The notes: generated by a model not told the origin, from the letters alone. Positions 1-7,909 are shown, counted from the stretch's first letter. The stretch: 64,000 bases of DNA from an uncultured Roseobacter sp. (GCF_947488185.1 NZ_CANKYM010000002.1:1033408-1097407), one strand, 5' to 3'. A program made the numbers and translations.

Positions 1-1
1 T

Positions 2-739
2 ATGTTTGATCTGACAGGGAAAAACGCGCTGGTCACCGGCGCATCGGGCGGCATCGGGGCAGAGATTGCCCGGCTGCTGCATGGCGCCGGAGCGACTGTG
101 GGCCTGTCGGGCACCCGCGTGGAGCCGCTGGAGGCACTGGCCGCAGAACTGGGCGACCGCGCCCATGTGCTGCCCTGCAACCTCAGCGATATGGCGGCTG
201 TGGAGGCCCTGCCGAAACAGGCCGCCGAGGCCATGGGGTCGGTCGATATTCTGGTGAACAACGCGGGCATCACGCGCGACAATCTGTTTATGCGGATGTC
301 GGATGAGGAATGGCAATCGGTGCTGGACGTGAACCTGACCGCGACCTTCAAGCTCTGCAAGGGCGTGATGCGCGGCATGATGAAGGCACGCTGGGGCCGG
401 ATCGTGAATATCTCGTCTGTCGTGGGGGCCACGGGCAACCCGGGCCAAGCCAATTACGCGGCCTCCAAGGCGGGCATGGTCGGCATGTCGAAAAGCCTGG
501 CCTATGAGGTCGCCAGCCGTGGGATCACCGTAAATGCCGTGGCGCCGGGATTTATCGAGACCGCGATGACCGACAAGCTGACCGATGATCAAAAGTCTGG
601 AATCATGGGACAAATTCCTGCCGGGCGCATGGGAACACCGGCTGAAATCGGCGCTGCCGTGCTCTATCTGGCCAGTCCCGAGGCGGGCTATGTGACAGGA
701 ACCACCTTGCATGTGAATGGCGGCATGGCCATGTTGTAG
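2..739 (+). CDS. fabG: 3-oxoacyl-[acyl-carrier-protein] reductase FabG
   Basis: Reduces 3-oxoacyl-ACP to 3-hydroxyacyl-ACP with NADPH in cytoplasmic type II fatty acid synthesis. The 245-residue protein is a short-chain dehydrogenase: an N-terminal Rossmann glycine motif TGASGGIG near residue 13, NNAG near residue 87, the catalytic Ser in NISSVVG and the YxxxK pair in YAASKAG near residue 152. The C-terminal NGGMAML ending is typical of FabG. It lies just ahead of acpP and fabF on the same strand, the usual fab context. The ATG is at the second base of the window, so its ribosome binding site and upstream neighbours (probably fabD) are not visible. Confidence 0.96.
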   Translation: MFDLTGKNALVTGASGGIGAEIARLLHGAGATVGLSGTRVEPLEALAAELGDRAHVLPCNLSDMAAVEALPKQAAEAMGSVDILVNNAGITRDNLFMRMSDEEWQSVLDVNLTATFKLCKGVMRGMMKARWGRIVNISSVVGATGNPGQANYAASKAGMVGMSKSLAYEVASRGITVNAVAPGFIETAMTDKLTDDQKSGIMGQIPAGRMGTPAEIGAAVLYLASPEAGYVTGTTLHVNGGMAML

Positions 740-906
740 GTCAGATTTGCGCCTGCCAACCCTTGCGTGCACAATGCGTTTGCCATCTGTGTCGCTTGTG
801 CTAAAGGGGGCGCAGAATTTGACCCCGCGTGCAGATATCTGGGCGTGGACCCATCCGAAACGGCACAGCGACAGGCGTGCTGACGCGGACAGAGCCGCCC
901 TTTGGG

Positions 907-918
907 GCAAACGTTTGC
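907..918. promoter_or_regulatory. Perfect palindrome upstream of acpP
   Basis: GCAAACGTTTGC is a perfect 12-base palindrome about 75 bases ahead of the acpP start. Its shape is that of LacI-family operators. A small hairpin (GGGCC/GGCCC arms, 957-971) also precedes the acpP ribosome binding site. No regulator can be named. The rest of the 740-990 interval shows no gene. Confidence 0.35.
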
Positions 919-990
919 TTCGCCCTTCATGAACCGGGGCAGCGGACAACCGAAAGGGGCCATTCCGGCCCGAACGAATGAGGGACTATT

Positions 991-1224
991 ATGAGCGACA
1001 TCGCAGATCGCGTTAAGAAAATCGTTGTGGAGCACCTGGGTGTTGAAGAGGACAAGGTGACCGAAAACGCTTCGTTCATCGACGACCTCGGCGCGGACAG
1101 CCTCGACACTGTTGAGCTGGTGATGGCCTTCGAAGAAGAGTTCGGCATCGAGATTCCGGATGATGCGGCCGAAACCATCCAGACCTTTGGCGACGCGGTG
1201 AAGTTCATTACCGAAGCTTCCTGA
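991..1224 (+). CDS. acpP: Acyl carrier protein
   Basis: Carries growing acyl chains on a 4'-phosphopantetheine arm during fatty acid synthesis. At 77 residues it has the length and acidity of bacterial ACP. The attachment serine sits in [11 protein letters not shown] (near residue 37), followed by the conserved acidic helix and [15 protein letters not shown] ribosome binding site precedes the ATG. The gene has a 251-base leader separating it from fabG and a strong terminator behind it, so it can be expressed as its own short abundant message, which is common for acpP. Confidence 0.98.
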   Translation: MSDIADRVKKIVVEHLGVEEDKVTENASFIDDLGADSLDTVELVMAFEEEFGIEIPDDAAETIQTFGDAVKFITEAS

Positions 1225-1260
1225 TTGCATCCGGGCACGGCCCGGTATTGCTTTGAAAAT

Positions 1261-1290
1261 GGCGTCTTTCCGCGAGGAGGGGCGCCTTTT
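1261..1290 (+). terminator. Intrinsic terminator after acpP
   Basis: An 11-base stem (1261-1271 with 1276-1286, several G-U pairs) closes a GCGA tetraloop and is followed directly by TTTTCTTGTTT. It lies 36 bases after the acpP stop codon and would isolate acpP from the acetyltransferase gene downstream. Confidence 0.8.
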
Positions 1291-1389
1291 CTTGTTTCGC
1301 CTTCTCTCAGGGGTTGAATTGCAGGGGCGAGTTGCGCAAATCTCGCACCAGAGGGCGCAAAGCCCCGACCTGAGAGCAGAGGTTGCGGA

Positions 1390-1923
1390 ATGTCGCGCAC
1401 GATACCCACGATTAACACCTCGCGTTTGACCCTGCGCGGTATGCGGCCCGAGGATTTCAGCCGCTTTGCCGAGATTTGGTCGATGCCGGAGGTGGTGGAG
1501 CACATCAACGGCGAGCCCTGGCCGCGCAGCAAGGCCTGGGATGCGTTTCTGCGCAATGCAGGCCACTGGCAGATTACGGGCTTCGGTCAATGGGCGATCC
1601 ATCGCCATCGGGCGCCCGAGATGTCCGGACAGGTCGGTTTTTTCTACGCCAAGCGTGACTTGGGTGAAGATTTCGACAGCTTCCCGGAGGCCGGTTGGGT
1701 GCTGGCGCCTGATGCCCATGGGCAGGCGCTTGGGCTGGAAGCCGCCCGCGCGGCGCATGATTGGTTCGACAGGGTAGTGACCGGTCGGCTGGTCTGCATG
1801 ATCGCGCCGGAGCATAAAGCCTCGCTGAAGATTGCCGAGGCGATGGGATATGAGGTGATGCGCGATGCGGAGTTTGCCGGATCGGCCGCACGGCTCATGG
1901 CGCGGAAAGGTCCCCCGCAGTAA
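1390..1923 (+). CDS. GNAT family N-acetyltransferase (RimJ/RimL-like)
   Basis: Likely transfers an acetyl group from acetyl-CoA to an unidentified amine. The 177-residue protein opens with INTSRLTLRGMRPEDF, the usual beginning of RimJ/RimL-type GNAT domains, and carries the core strands (GQVGFFYAKRD, EAGWVLAPDAHGQALGLEAA) containing the acetyl-CoA loop. The ATG follows a weak GAGGTTGCGGA leader. It stands between acpP and fabF, which are adjacent in most bacteria, and has its own upstream gap after the acpP terminator. A link to fatty acid synthesis is not evident; the substrate cannot be told from sequence. Confidence 0.85.
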   Translation: MSRTIPTINTSRLTLRGMRPEDFSRFAEIWSMPEVVEHINGEPWPRSKAWDAFLRNAGHWQITGFGQWAIHRHRAPEMSGQVGFFYAKRDLGEDFDSFPEAGWVLAPDAHGQALGLEAARAAHDWFDRVVTGRLVCMIAPEHKASLKIAEAMGYEVMRDAEFAGSAARLMARKGPPQ

Positions 1924-2004
1924 CCTGGGCTCTGCGCGGAGTGCTCTTGCATCAAAACCGCGCAGCACTGTATGGGGGGGCACCAAATTGGAAGGGGCAT
2001 TGCG

Positions 2005-3264
2005 ATGCGCAGAGTAGTTGTCACAGGTCTGGGCCTGGTTACACCGCTGGCAGATGGAGTCGAGGCGAGCTGGTCGCGGATTCTGGACGGGCAGTCCGGT
2101 GCCGGGCCGATCACCGGGTTCGATCCAAGCAAGCTGGTGACGCAATACGCCTGCGAAGTGCCGTTGGGGGATGGGTCTGATGGCACGTTCAACGCGGATG
2201 CCTATATGGAGCCGAAAGACCAGCGCAAGGTGGATACCTTCATCATGTTTGGTCTGGCCGCAGCGCAACAGGCGGTAGAAGACGCAGGCTGGCAGCCAGA
2301 TGATCTGGAGAGCCTTGAGCGTACCGGCGTGCTGATCGGCTCCGGTATTGGCGGGCTGAATTCCATCGCCAACACGGCGATCATGATGAATGAAAAGGGC
2401 CCGCGCCGGGTCTCGCCCTTCTTTGTGCCCGGGGCGCTGATCAATCTGATTTCCGGTCAGGTATCGATCAAATATGGCTTCAAGGGGCCGAACCATTCGG
2501 TGGTGACGGCCTGTTCCACAGGAGCGCATGCGATTGGCGATGCGAGCCGTCTGATCCAGCATGGCGACGCGGATGTGATGATTGCCGGGGGGGCCGAAGC
2601 TGCGATCTGCGAGATCGGAATCGCCGGGTTCAATGCCTGCAAGGCGCTCAGCACCAAGCGCGGGGATGACCCGCAGAAGGCCAGCCGCCCCTATGATGAA
2701 GACCGGGACGGGTTTGTCATGGGCGAGGGCGCGGGCATCGTTGTGTTGGAAGAGTACGAGCACGCACGCGCCCGTGGGGCGAAAATCTATGCGGAAGTGT
2801 TGGGCTATGGGCTGTCGGGAGACGCCTATCATATCACAGCACCTTCCGAGGATGGCGAAGGCGGTGAGCGCTCGATGCGCGCGGCGCTGAAGAACGCCGG
2901 GTTGGAGCCGACGGATATTGACTACATCAACGCGCATGGCACCTCGACAATGGCGGATACCATCGAGTTGGGCGCGGTGGAGCGCCTGCTGGGCGATCAT
3001 GCGGGCAATGTGACCATGTCCTCGACGAAATCGGCAACGGGGCATCTTTTGGGGGCTGCGGGGGCCATCGAGGCGATCTTCTCGATCCTCGCGATCCGCG
3101 ATCAGGTCGCGCCGCCCACCATCAACCTCGACAACCCTGCGGTAGAAACACCGATCGATCTCGCGCCCAATGCCAAGCGGGAGCGAAAAGTGGATGTGGC
3201 GCTGTCCAACTCCTTTGGTTTTGGCGGCACCAACGCCAGTGTCATCTTTGGGAAGGCGCGCTGA
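2005..3264 (+). CDS. fabF: Beta-ketoacyl-ACP synthase II FabF
   Basis: Condenses acyl-ACP with malonyl-ACP, the elongation step of type II fatty acid synthesis. The 419-residue thiolase-fold protein has the nucleophile cysteine in VTACSTGAHA and the two catalytic histidines in NAHGTST and ATGHLLGAAG, the KAS II arrangement. The frame opens earlier (1972), but the ATG at 2005 follows an AAGGGG site and gives the family N-terminus MRRVVVTGLG, so it is preferred. The stop codon overlaps the mltG start (TGATG), indicating translational coupling of the two genes. Confidence 0.97.
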   Translation: MRRVVVTGLGLVTPLADGVEASWSRILDGQSGAGPITGFDPSKLVTQYACEVPLGDGSDGTFNADAYMEPKDQRKVDTFIMFGLAAAQQAVEDAGWQPDDLESLERTGVLIGSGIGGLNSIANTAIMMNEKGPRRVSPFFVPGALINLISGQVSIKYGFKGPNHSVVTACSTGAHAIGDASRLIQHGDADVMIAGGAEAAICEIGIAGFNACKALSTKRGDDPQKASRPYDEDRDGFVMGEGAGIVVLEEYEHARARGAKIYAEVLGYGLSGDAYHITAPSEDGEGGERSMRAALKNAGLEPTDIDYINAHGTSTMADTIELGAVERLLGDHAGNVTMSSTKSATGHLLGAAGAIEAIFSILAIRDQVAPPTINLDNPAVETPIDLAPNAKRERKVDVALSNSFGFGGTNASVIFGKAR

Positions 3265-4430
3265 TGTGGCGGCACATCGCCTCTAACGCGGTCACGATGC
3301 TGATTGTGCTGCTGTTTCTGGGCGGTGGCGTGATCCTGTGGGGCAAGGGTCAGTACGAGGCTGCGGGTCCGCTGGATCAGGCGATTTGTTTGCAGGTCGA
3401 GCGGGGCAGCAACATGCGGCGGGTGAGCCAGTCGCTGGAAGATCAGGGGGCGGTGAGTTCCGCTGCGATCTTCCGCATGGGCGCGGATTACGCGGAAAAA
3501 ACCAGCCAGTTGAAAGCCGGGAGCTTTCTGGTCGATCCCGGTGCCTCGATGGAAGAAATCGTGGATATCGTGACACGCGGCGGGGCGAGCACCTGTGGTA
3601 CGGAAGTGGTGTACCGCATCGGGGTGAACCGTCTGGGCGTGCAGGTGCGCGAGCTGGACCCGCAGAGCAACCGGTTCGAGGAGCGCGCGAGCTTTACGCC
3701 CGCCGACGAAGAGACGCCGGAGATTTATACGGAGAAGAAAGCGGAGCGTGATACGCGGTTCCGCGTGGCGCTGGCCGAGGGTGTGACCAGCTGGCAGGTG
3801 GTGGAAAGCCTCAAGGCGATGGATGTGCTTGAAGGGTCGGTGGAGGAGCTGCCGCCGGAAGGATCCTTGGCACCGGACAGCTATGAGGTGCGGCCCGGCG
3901 ATGACCGGGCGGAGATTATCGCGCAGATGCAAAACGCGCAGGAATTGCGGGTGGCGCAGGCCTGGCTGAACCGGGATGAAAACCTGCCGATTGAGACGCC
4001 TGAAGAACTGCTGGTGCTGGCATCAATCATCGAGAAAGAGACCGGCGTCTCCGATGAGCGTGGGCAGGTGGCCAGCGTTTTCGTGAATCGGTTGAACCGG
4101 GGCATGCGGCTGCAGACGGACCCGACGGTGATTTACGGTGTGACCGAAGGTAAGGGGGTGCTGGGGCGTGGGCTGCGGCAAAGCGAGCTGCGCAGGGCGA
4201 CGCCGTGGAACACCTATGTGATCGAAGGGCTGCCACCCACGCCGATTGCCAATCCGGGCACCGCGAGCCTTGAAGCGGCGGCGCGTCCGCTGGAGACGGA
4301 CTATGTGTTTTTCGTGGCGGATGGCACGGGCGGGCATGCCTTTGCCGAGACGCTGGATGAGCATAACCGGAACGTGGCCAAATGGCGTGAGATCGAGGCG
4401 GAACGCGCCAACCAGCCTTCCGGGAACTGA
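3264..4430 (+). CDS. mltG: Endolytic transglycosylase MltG
   Basis: Inner-membrane lytic transglycosylase that cuts nascent glycan strands and so sets peptidoglycan chain length. The 388-residue protein begins with one membrane span (about residues 9-27) and has the YceG fold. The catalytic glutamate lies in ASIIEKETG, followed by FVNRLNRGMRLQTDPTVIYG and the conserved region TPWNTYVIEGLPPTPI. It overlaps the end of fabF by one base. It is the last housekeeping gene before the GTA cluster, and a palindromic repeat follows its stop codon. Confidence 0.95.
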   Translation: MWRHIASNAVTMLIVLLFLGGGVILWGKGQYEAAGPLDQAICLQVERGSNMRRVSQSLEDQGAVSSAAIFRMGADYAEKTSQLKAGSFLVDPGASMEEIVDIVTRGGASTCGTEVVYRIGVNRLGVQVRELDPQSNRFEERASFTPADEETPEIYTEKKAERDTRFRVALAEGVTSWQVVESLKAMDVLEGSVEELPPEGSLAPDSYEVRPGDDRAEIIAQMQNAQELRVAQAWLNRDENLPIETPEELLVLASIIEKETGVSDERGQVASVFVNRLNRGMRLQTDPTVIYGVTEGKGVLGRGLRQSELRRATPWNTYVIEGLPPTPIANPGTASLEAAARPLETDYVFFVADGTGGHAFAETLDEHNRNVAKWREIEAERANQPSGN

Positions 4431-4440
4431 GGTCTGCGCC

Positions 4441-4464
4441 TAAGGTGGCGCAAGCCCCACCTTA
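4441..4464. repeat. Palindromic repeat unit, copy 1
   Basis: TAAGGTGG and CCACCTTA form an inverted pair around an 8-base spacer, followed by CCTGC, just after the mltG stop codon. A related unit lies at 56731-56753 after the DUF808 gene. Both sit at 3' ends of genes, so they may act as transcript-end hairpins or be members of a dispersed intergenic repeat. Confidence 0.5.
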
Positions 4465-4576
4465 CCTGCCGGTTTCGGGTGGTTTGCTGGACAGTCACGG
4501 GGTGATCCGAGCCGGTGCAGCGCGAAAATCGTTAACGGCACCGTACGGTAGTCATTTGATAAGAAACTGATTTTCC

Positions 4577-4605
4577 TTGACTTTGCGCACGGTCGCACGT
4601 ATAAC
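4577..4605 (+). promoter_or_regulatory. Probable sigma70-type promoter of the GTA operon
   Basis: TTGACT (4577-4582) and TATAAC (4600-4605) are separated by exactly 17 bases, a near-consensus housekeeping promoter. Transcription would start near 4611. The 10-base palindrome ACCGTACGGT (4540-4549) lies 27 bases upstream of the -35 box and could bind a regulator. In R. capsulatus the GTA promoter is controlled by GafA downstream of CtrA; no TTAA-N7-TTAA CtrA site was recognised here. Confidence 0.6.
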
Positions 4606-4612
4606 TTGTGAC

Positions 4613-4648
4613 ATGCTAGAAGAAGTGGGCAAACGACCCCGGGAGTGA
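4613..4648 (+). CDS. Possible 11-residue leader peptide ahead of GTA g1
   Basis: ATG at 4613 opens an 11-codon frame, MLEEVGKRPRE, that stops at TGA 4646-4648. It begins two or three bases after the predicted transcription start, so it would be read from an almost leaderless message. Its last codons, including Arg-Pro-Arg, run through the 5' arm of the terminator at 4631-4667 and the stop lies in the loop. A ribosome there would mask the stem. This is an arrangement expected of an attenuator, but so short a frame can occur by chance. Confidence 0.3.
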   Translation: MLEEVGKRPRE

Positions 4649-4667
4649 TCCTGACGGGTCGTTTTTT
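4631..4667 (+). terminator. Intrinsic terminator between the GTA promoter and g1
   Basis: AAACGACCC (4631-4639) pairs perfectly with GGGTCGTTT (4656-4664) around a 16-base loop, ending in a run of six T. It lies only about 20 bases downstream of the predicted start site and about 47 bases ahead of g1, on the same strand. It would therefore end most transcripts from the promoter unless read through, which suggests attenuation or release of a roughly 55-base RNA. Confidence 0.75.
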
Positions 4668-4713
4668 CGTTTCTCTCGTGCGGAGACTACGCGCATGAGA
4701 GGTATAAACCTGA

Positions 4714-5058
4714 ATGACTTTAATCACCCCAGAGCACGTAGAGTCGCAAACCGAAGACCTTTTGAACTCGGTCATCGGAACCATCAGAGATTTGCGTAAA
4801 GAACTCGAAGACCTCAAAGAACGGGTCCGCGAAACGGATGGTGCAGTGACAGCGCAGGACTCCAAGGCAGTGACGCAGGCCGCGTCGCTCTTGGAGACAT
4901 GCCAGAAAGTGGAGAACCGCCTTGTCGAATGCCGCACAAAACACGCAGGTATCGCCCACGGGGGCTATGTCCTCGATCTCGAAAGAGCACGGGCTTCGAT
5001 TGGGTGCAAGCTGGCTCGGCTCCGCTGCCCGCGACCTACAGGACCAATTTCTGAATGA
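4714..5058 (+). CDS. GTA small terminase subunit g1
   Basis: Corresponds to g1 of the R. capsulatus GTA, shown there to act as a small terminase that supports headful packaging of random host DNA. The 114-residue protein is largely alpha-helical and coiled-coil-like (TIRDLRKELEDLKERV), with no helix-turn-helix visible. The C-terminal LDLERARASIGCKLARLR resembles the conserved end of the family. A GAGAGG site precedes the ATG. It overlaps g2 by about 90 bases in a different frame, far more than any other junction in the cluster. Confidence 0.8.
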   Translation: MTLITPEHVESQTEDLLNSVIGTIRDLRKELEDLKERVRETDGAVTAQDSKAVTQAASLLETCQKVENRLVECRTKHAGIAHGGYVLDLERARASIGCKLARLRCPRPTGPISE

Positions 5059-6337
5059 CCTATCTGAGGGAGAGCTTCTGGCTCTCCCTTATTTGTTCGA
5101 GTTCTGGGCAATGGAGCATCAGTTGCCGCCGGAGGGAGACTGGCGGTCCTGGGTGATCATGGGCGGTCGCGGGGCGGGGAAGACCCGTGCGGGCGCCGAA
5201 TGGGTGCGTGCGCAGGTGGAAGGCGCGCGACCGATGGACGAGGGGCGGGCGCGACGTGTGGCCCTTGTCGGCGAGACCTTTGATCAGGTCCGCGAAGTGA
5301 TGATTTTTGGCGACAGCGGGATTCTCGCCTGTTCGCCGCCCGACCGGCGCCCGACGTGGGAAGCCGGACGGAAGAGGCTGGTCTGGCCCAATGGCGCGGT
5401 TGCGACCGTGCATTCGGCCTTTGACCCTGAGGGGTTGCGCGGGCCGCAGTTCGATGCCGCCTGGGTGGATGAATTGGCCAAGTGGAAGAAGGCCGAGGCC
5501 ACGTGGGATATGTTGCAGTTCGCGCTGCGGCTTGGGGAGAAACCGCAGGTTTGCGTCACGACCACGCCGCGGAATGTGGGGGTATTGAAGACCTTGCTGA
5601 AATCGCCCTCGACGGTGCTGACGCAAGCGCCGACAGAGGCCAATGCCGCCAATCTGGCCGCGTCGTTCCTCGAAGAGGTGCGGGAGCGCTATAAGGGCAC
5701 GCGGCTTGGCCGGCAGGAGTTGGATGGCGTTTTGCTGGAAGACGCGGAAGGCGCGCTCTGGACCTCTGCGGGGATTGAGGCCTGCCGGGTGCGCAAACTG
5801 CCGGAACTGGACCGGATCGTTGTGGCGCTGGACCCGGCAACGACGGGTGGGTCTGCATCGGATGAATGCGGGATCGTCGTGGCCGGGGTGAAGATGACCG
5901 GCCCGCCACAGGATTGGCGAGCCTATGTTCTGGCCGATTGCACGGTGGCGGGGGCCACGCCCGCAGGCTGGGCGCAGGCGGCGATTTCCGCGATGGAACA
6001 CTACGGCGCGGACCGGCTGGTGGCCGAGGTCAACCAGGGCGGTCAGATGGTGCAGGAGGTTTTGCGGCAGGTGGATCCGCTGGTGCCCTACAAGGGCGTG
6101 CATGCCAGCCGGGGCAAGGTGGCGCGTGCGGAGCCTGTGGCCGCGCTCTATGAACAGGGGCGGGTGAAACACATGCCGGAGCTCGACGGGCTTGAGGACC
6201 AGATGTGCCGGATGACGGTGCAGGGCTATGAAGGCAAGGGCTCGCCCGACCGGGTCGATGCGCTGGTCTGGGCGCTGCATGAACTGATGATCGAGCCGGT
6301 CGCGAAATGGCGCGCCCCGCGCGTACGGTCCCTTTAA
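4967..6337 (+). CDS. GTA large terminase g2
   Basis: ATPase and nuclease motor that packages host DNA into GTA heads. It has a Walker A motif GGRGAGKTRAGAEW near residue 60, a Walker B-like stretch FDAAWVDELAKW, and a C-terminal RNase H-type nuclease with acidic residues in IVVALDPATTGG and LVAEVNQGGQM. The frame can also begin at a TTG (4922); the ATG at 4967 is preferred, giving 456 residues. The start lies inside g1. A 179-base gap follows before g3, in which no convincing gene is seen. Confidence 0.95.
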   Translation: MSSISKEHGLRLGASWLGSAARDLQDQFLNDLSEGELLALPYLFEFWAMEHQLPPEGDWRSWVIMGGRGAGKTRAGAEWVRAQVEGARPMDEGRARRVALVGETFDQVREVMIFGDSGILACSPPDRRPTWEAGRKRLVWPNGAVATVHSAFDPEGLRGPQFDAAWVDELAKWKKAEATWDMLQFALRLGEKPQVCVTTTPRNVGVLKTLLKSPSTVLTQAPTEANAANLAASFLEEVRERYKGTRLGRQELDGVLLEDAEGALWTSAGIEACRVRKLPELDRIVVALDPATTGGSASDECGIVVAGVKMTGPPQDWRAYVLADCTVAGATPAGWAQAAISAMEHYGADRLVAEVNQGGQMVQEVLRQVDPLVPYKGVHASRGKVARAEPVAALYEQGRVKHMPELDGLEDQMCRMTVQGYEGKGSPDRVDALVWALHELMIEPVAKWRAPRVRSL

Positions 6338-6516
6338 CGTTTTGGCCACCCTCTGTGGTTGGGCCTTGTCTGCAAGGGTTAACAGCAGCGCACGCTGCCT
6401 TTGCATCTTTGAAATCTGAATTCGACAATTATCGAGCAAGCAAGATCAGCCCCGCCACGCAGATCATAGGCGCGGGCGCATTTGGCATGCGGGCGATCAC
6501 ATGAGGAGCAAACGAC

Positions 6517-7695
6517 ATGGTTTTTGACTTTCTAAAGCGCGGTGCACCGCTGGACGCTCCGGAGCAGAAAGCGAGCGCCACCGGGCCTGTCGTGGCCTAC
6601 CAGACCTCGGGCCGCGTGGCCTGGAGCCCGCGCGATGCCGTGTCGCTGACCCGGACGGGGTTTTCCGGCAACCCGGTTGGGTTTCGGTCGGTCAAGCTGA
6701 TTGCCGAGGCGGCAGCGGCCTTGCCGCTGGTGCTGCAGGACAGTGAGCAGCGCTATGACATGCATCCGCTGATTGATCTGGTGGCGCGGCCCAACCCGAT
6801 GCAGGGCCGGGCGGAATTGCTCGAAGCGCTTTACGCCCAGCTGCTGCTGACCGGGAATGGTTATGTCGAAGCGGTGGTGAATGAGGAAGCAGCGCCGGTG
6901 GAGCTGCATGTTCTGCGGTCGGACCGCATGAGCGTGGTGCCGGGTGCTGACGGCTGGCCGATTGCCTATGAATATGCCGTGGGCGGGCGCAAACATCGTT
7001 TTGATGCCAGCGGCGCGCAGGTGCCTGTCTGCCATATCAAGAGTTTTCACCCGCAGGATGACCATTATGGCTTCAGCCCGATGCAGGCGGCGGCCATGGC
7101 GCTGGATGTGCACAATTCTGCCAGCCGCTGGTCCAAGGCGCTGCTGGACAATGCGGCGCGTCCGTCGGGGGCGATTGTCTACCGGGGTGCCGAGGGGCAG
7201 GGCACCATGGCGCACGACCAGTACGAGCGCCTCGTGAACGAGATGGAGAGCCATCATCAGGGCGCGCGCAATGCGGGCCGTCCGATGCTGCTCGAAGGGG
7301 GGCTTGACTGGAAACCGATGGGCTTTTCGCCGTCCGACATGGAGTTCCAGAAGACCAAGGAAGCCGCCGCGCGGGAGATCGCACTGGCCTTTGGTGTGCC
7401 GCCCATGCTGCTGGGTATTCAGGGCGACGCGACATACGCCAACTATCAGGAAGCGCACCGCGCTTTCTATCGCCTGACGGTGTTGCCCTTGGCGACACGT
7501 GTGACGGCGGCGCTGGCGCAGTGGTTGGCCGGGCATACGGGCGCGCAGCTGATGCTGAAGCCGGATCTGGATCAGGTGCATGCGCTGGCGGCGGAACGCG
7601 ATGCCCAGTGGAGCCGCGTGGCCAAGGCGGATTTTCTGACCCAGGCCGAAAAGCGCGCGCTTCTGGGGTTGCCAGCGGTGAGCGCCGATGAGTGA
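6517..7695 (+). CDS. GTA portal protein g3
   Basis: Dodecameric ring at one head vertex through which DNA enters and to which the tail adaptor binds. The 392 residues fit the HK97-type portal family: SLTRTGFSGNPVGFRSVKLIAEAAA near the N-terminus, the conserved YVEAVVN strand, and the C-terminal core EIALAFGVPPMLLGIQGDATYANYQEA. A GAGGAG site precedes the ATG. It overlaps g3.5 by 8 bases. The segment from g3 to g5 is visibly GC-rich compared with the later tail genes. Confidence 0.94.
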   Translation: MVFDFLKRGAPLDAPEQKASATGPVVAYQTSGRVAWSPRDAVSLTRTGFSGNPVGFRSVKLIAEAAAALPLVLQDSEQRYDMHPLIDLVARPNPMQGRAELLEALYAQLLLTGNGYVEAVVNEEAAPVELHVLRSDRMSVVPGADGWPIAYEYAVGGRKHRFDASGAQVPVCHIKSFHPQDDHYGFSPMQAAAMALDVHNSASRWSKALLDNAARPSGAIVYRGAEGQGTMAHDQYERLVNEMESHHQGARNAGRPMLLEGGLDWKPMGFSPSDMEFQKTKEAAAREIALAFGVPPMLLGIQGDATYANYQEAHRAFYRLTVLPLATRVTAALAQWLAGHTGAQLMLKPDLDQVHALAAERDAQWSRVAKADFLTQAEKRALLGLPAVSADE

Positions 7696-7909
7696 TCCTG
7701 GTTTTGAGCGGTTCGAATGTGCGCCGGGGCTGCGGTTGCAGGCCCACGAGCGGGTCGCCCAAATCCAGCATGACAACCTCATCCGTCGGCTCGACCGGGT
7801 CGAGGAGATGATGGAGCGGTTGGAGAAAAGGCTGTGGCTGACCGTTTACGGGATCGTCGCGATGATCCTGGGCCAGGCGCTGCAGTCGGTGCTGGTGGCG
7901 GTGCCATGA
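7688..7909 (+). CDS. GTA small protein g3.5
   Basis: A 73-residue protein at the place of g3.5 in the R. capsulatus GTA. The N-terminal half is polar and helical (LIRRLDRVEEMMERLEKRLW), and the C-terminal third is one hydrophobic segment (LTVYGIVAMILGQALQSVLV) that could span a membrane. Its molecular role is not settled. It begins inside the last codons of the portal gene (8-base overlap), so it is probably translated by coupling. Coding is supported by position, overlap and frame rather than by a recognised domain. Confidence 0.75.
   Translation: MSDPGFERFECAPGLRLQAHERVAQIQHDNLIRRLDRVEEMMERLEKRLWLTVYGIVAMILGQALQSVLVAVP

Noticed and set aside
688..3045. 785-codon open frame on the minus strand opposite acpP and fabF
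   Set aside because: It lies opposite acpP, the GNAT gene and fabF, has no ribosome binding site or recognised domain, and is explained by GC-rich codon bias of the plus-strand genes.
5060..6439. 459-codon minus-strand frame opposite GTA g2
   Set aside because: Arg/His/Pro-rich translation typical of an antisense shadow of the terminase gene.
6307..6504. 65-codon frame between g2 and g3
   Set aside because: Starts inside g2, has no ribosome binding site and no similarity to a known GTA protein.
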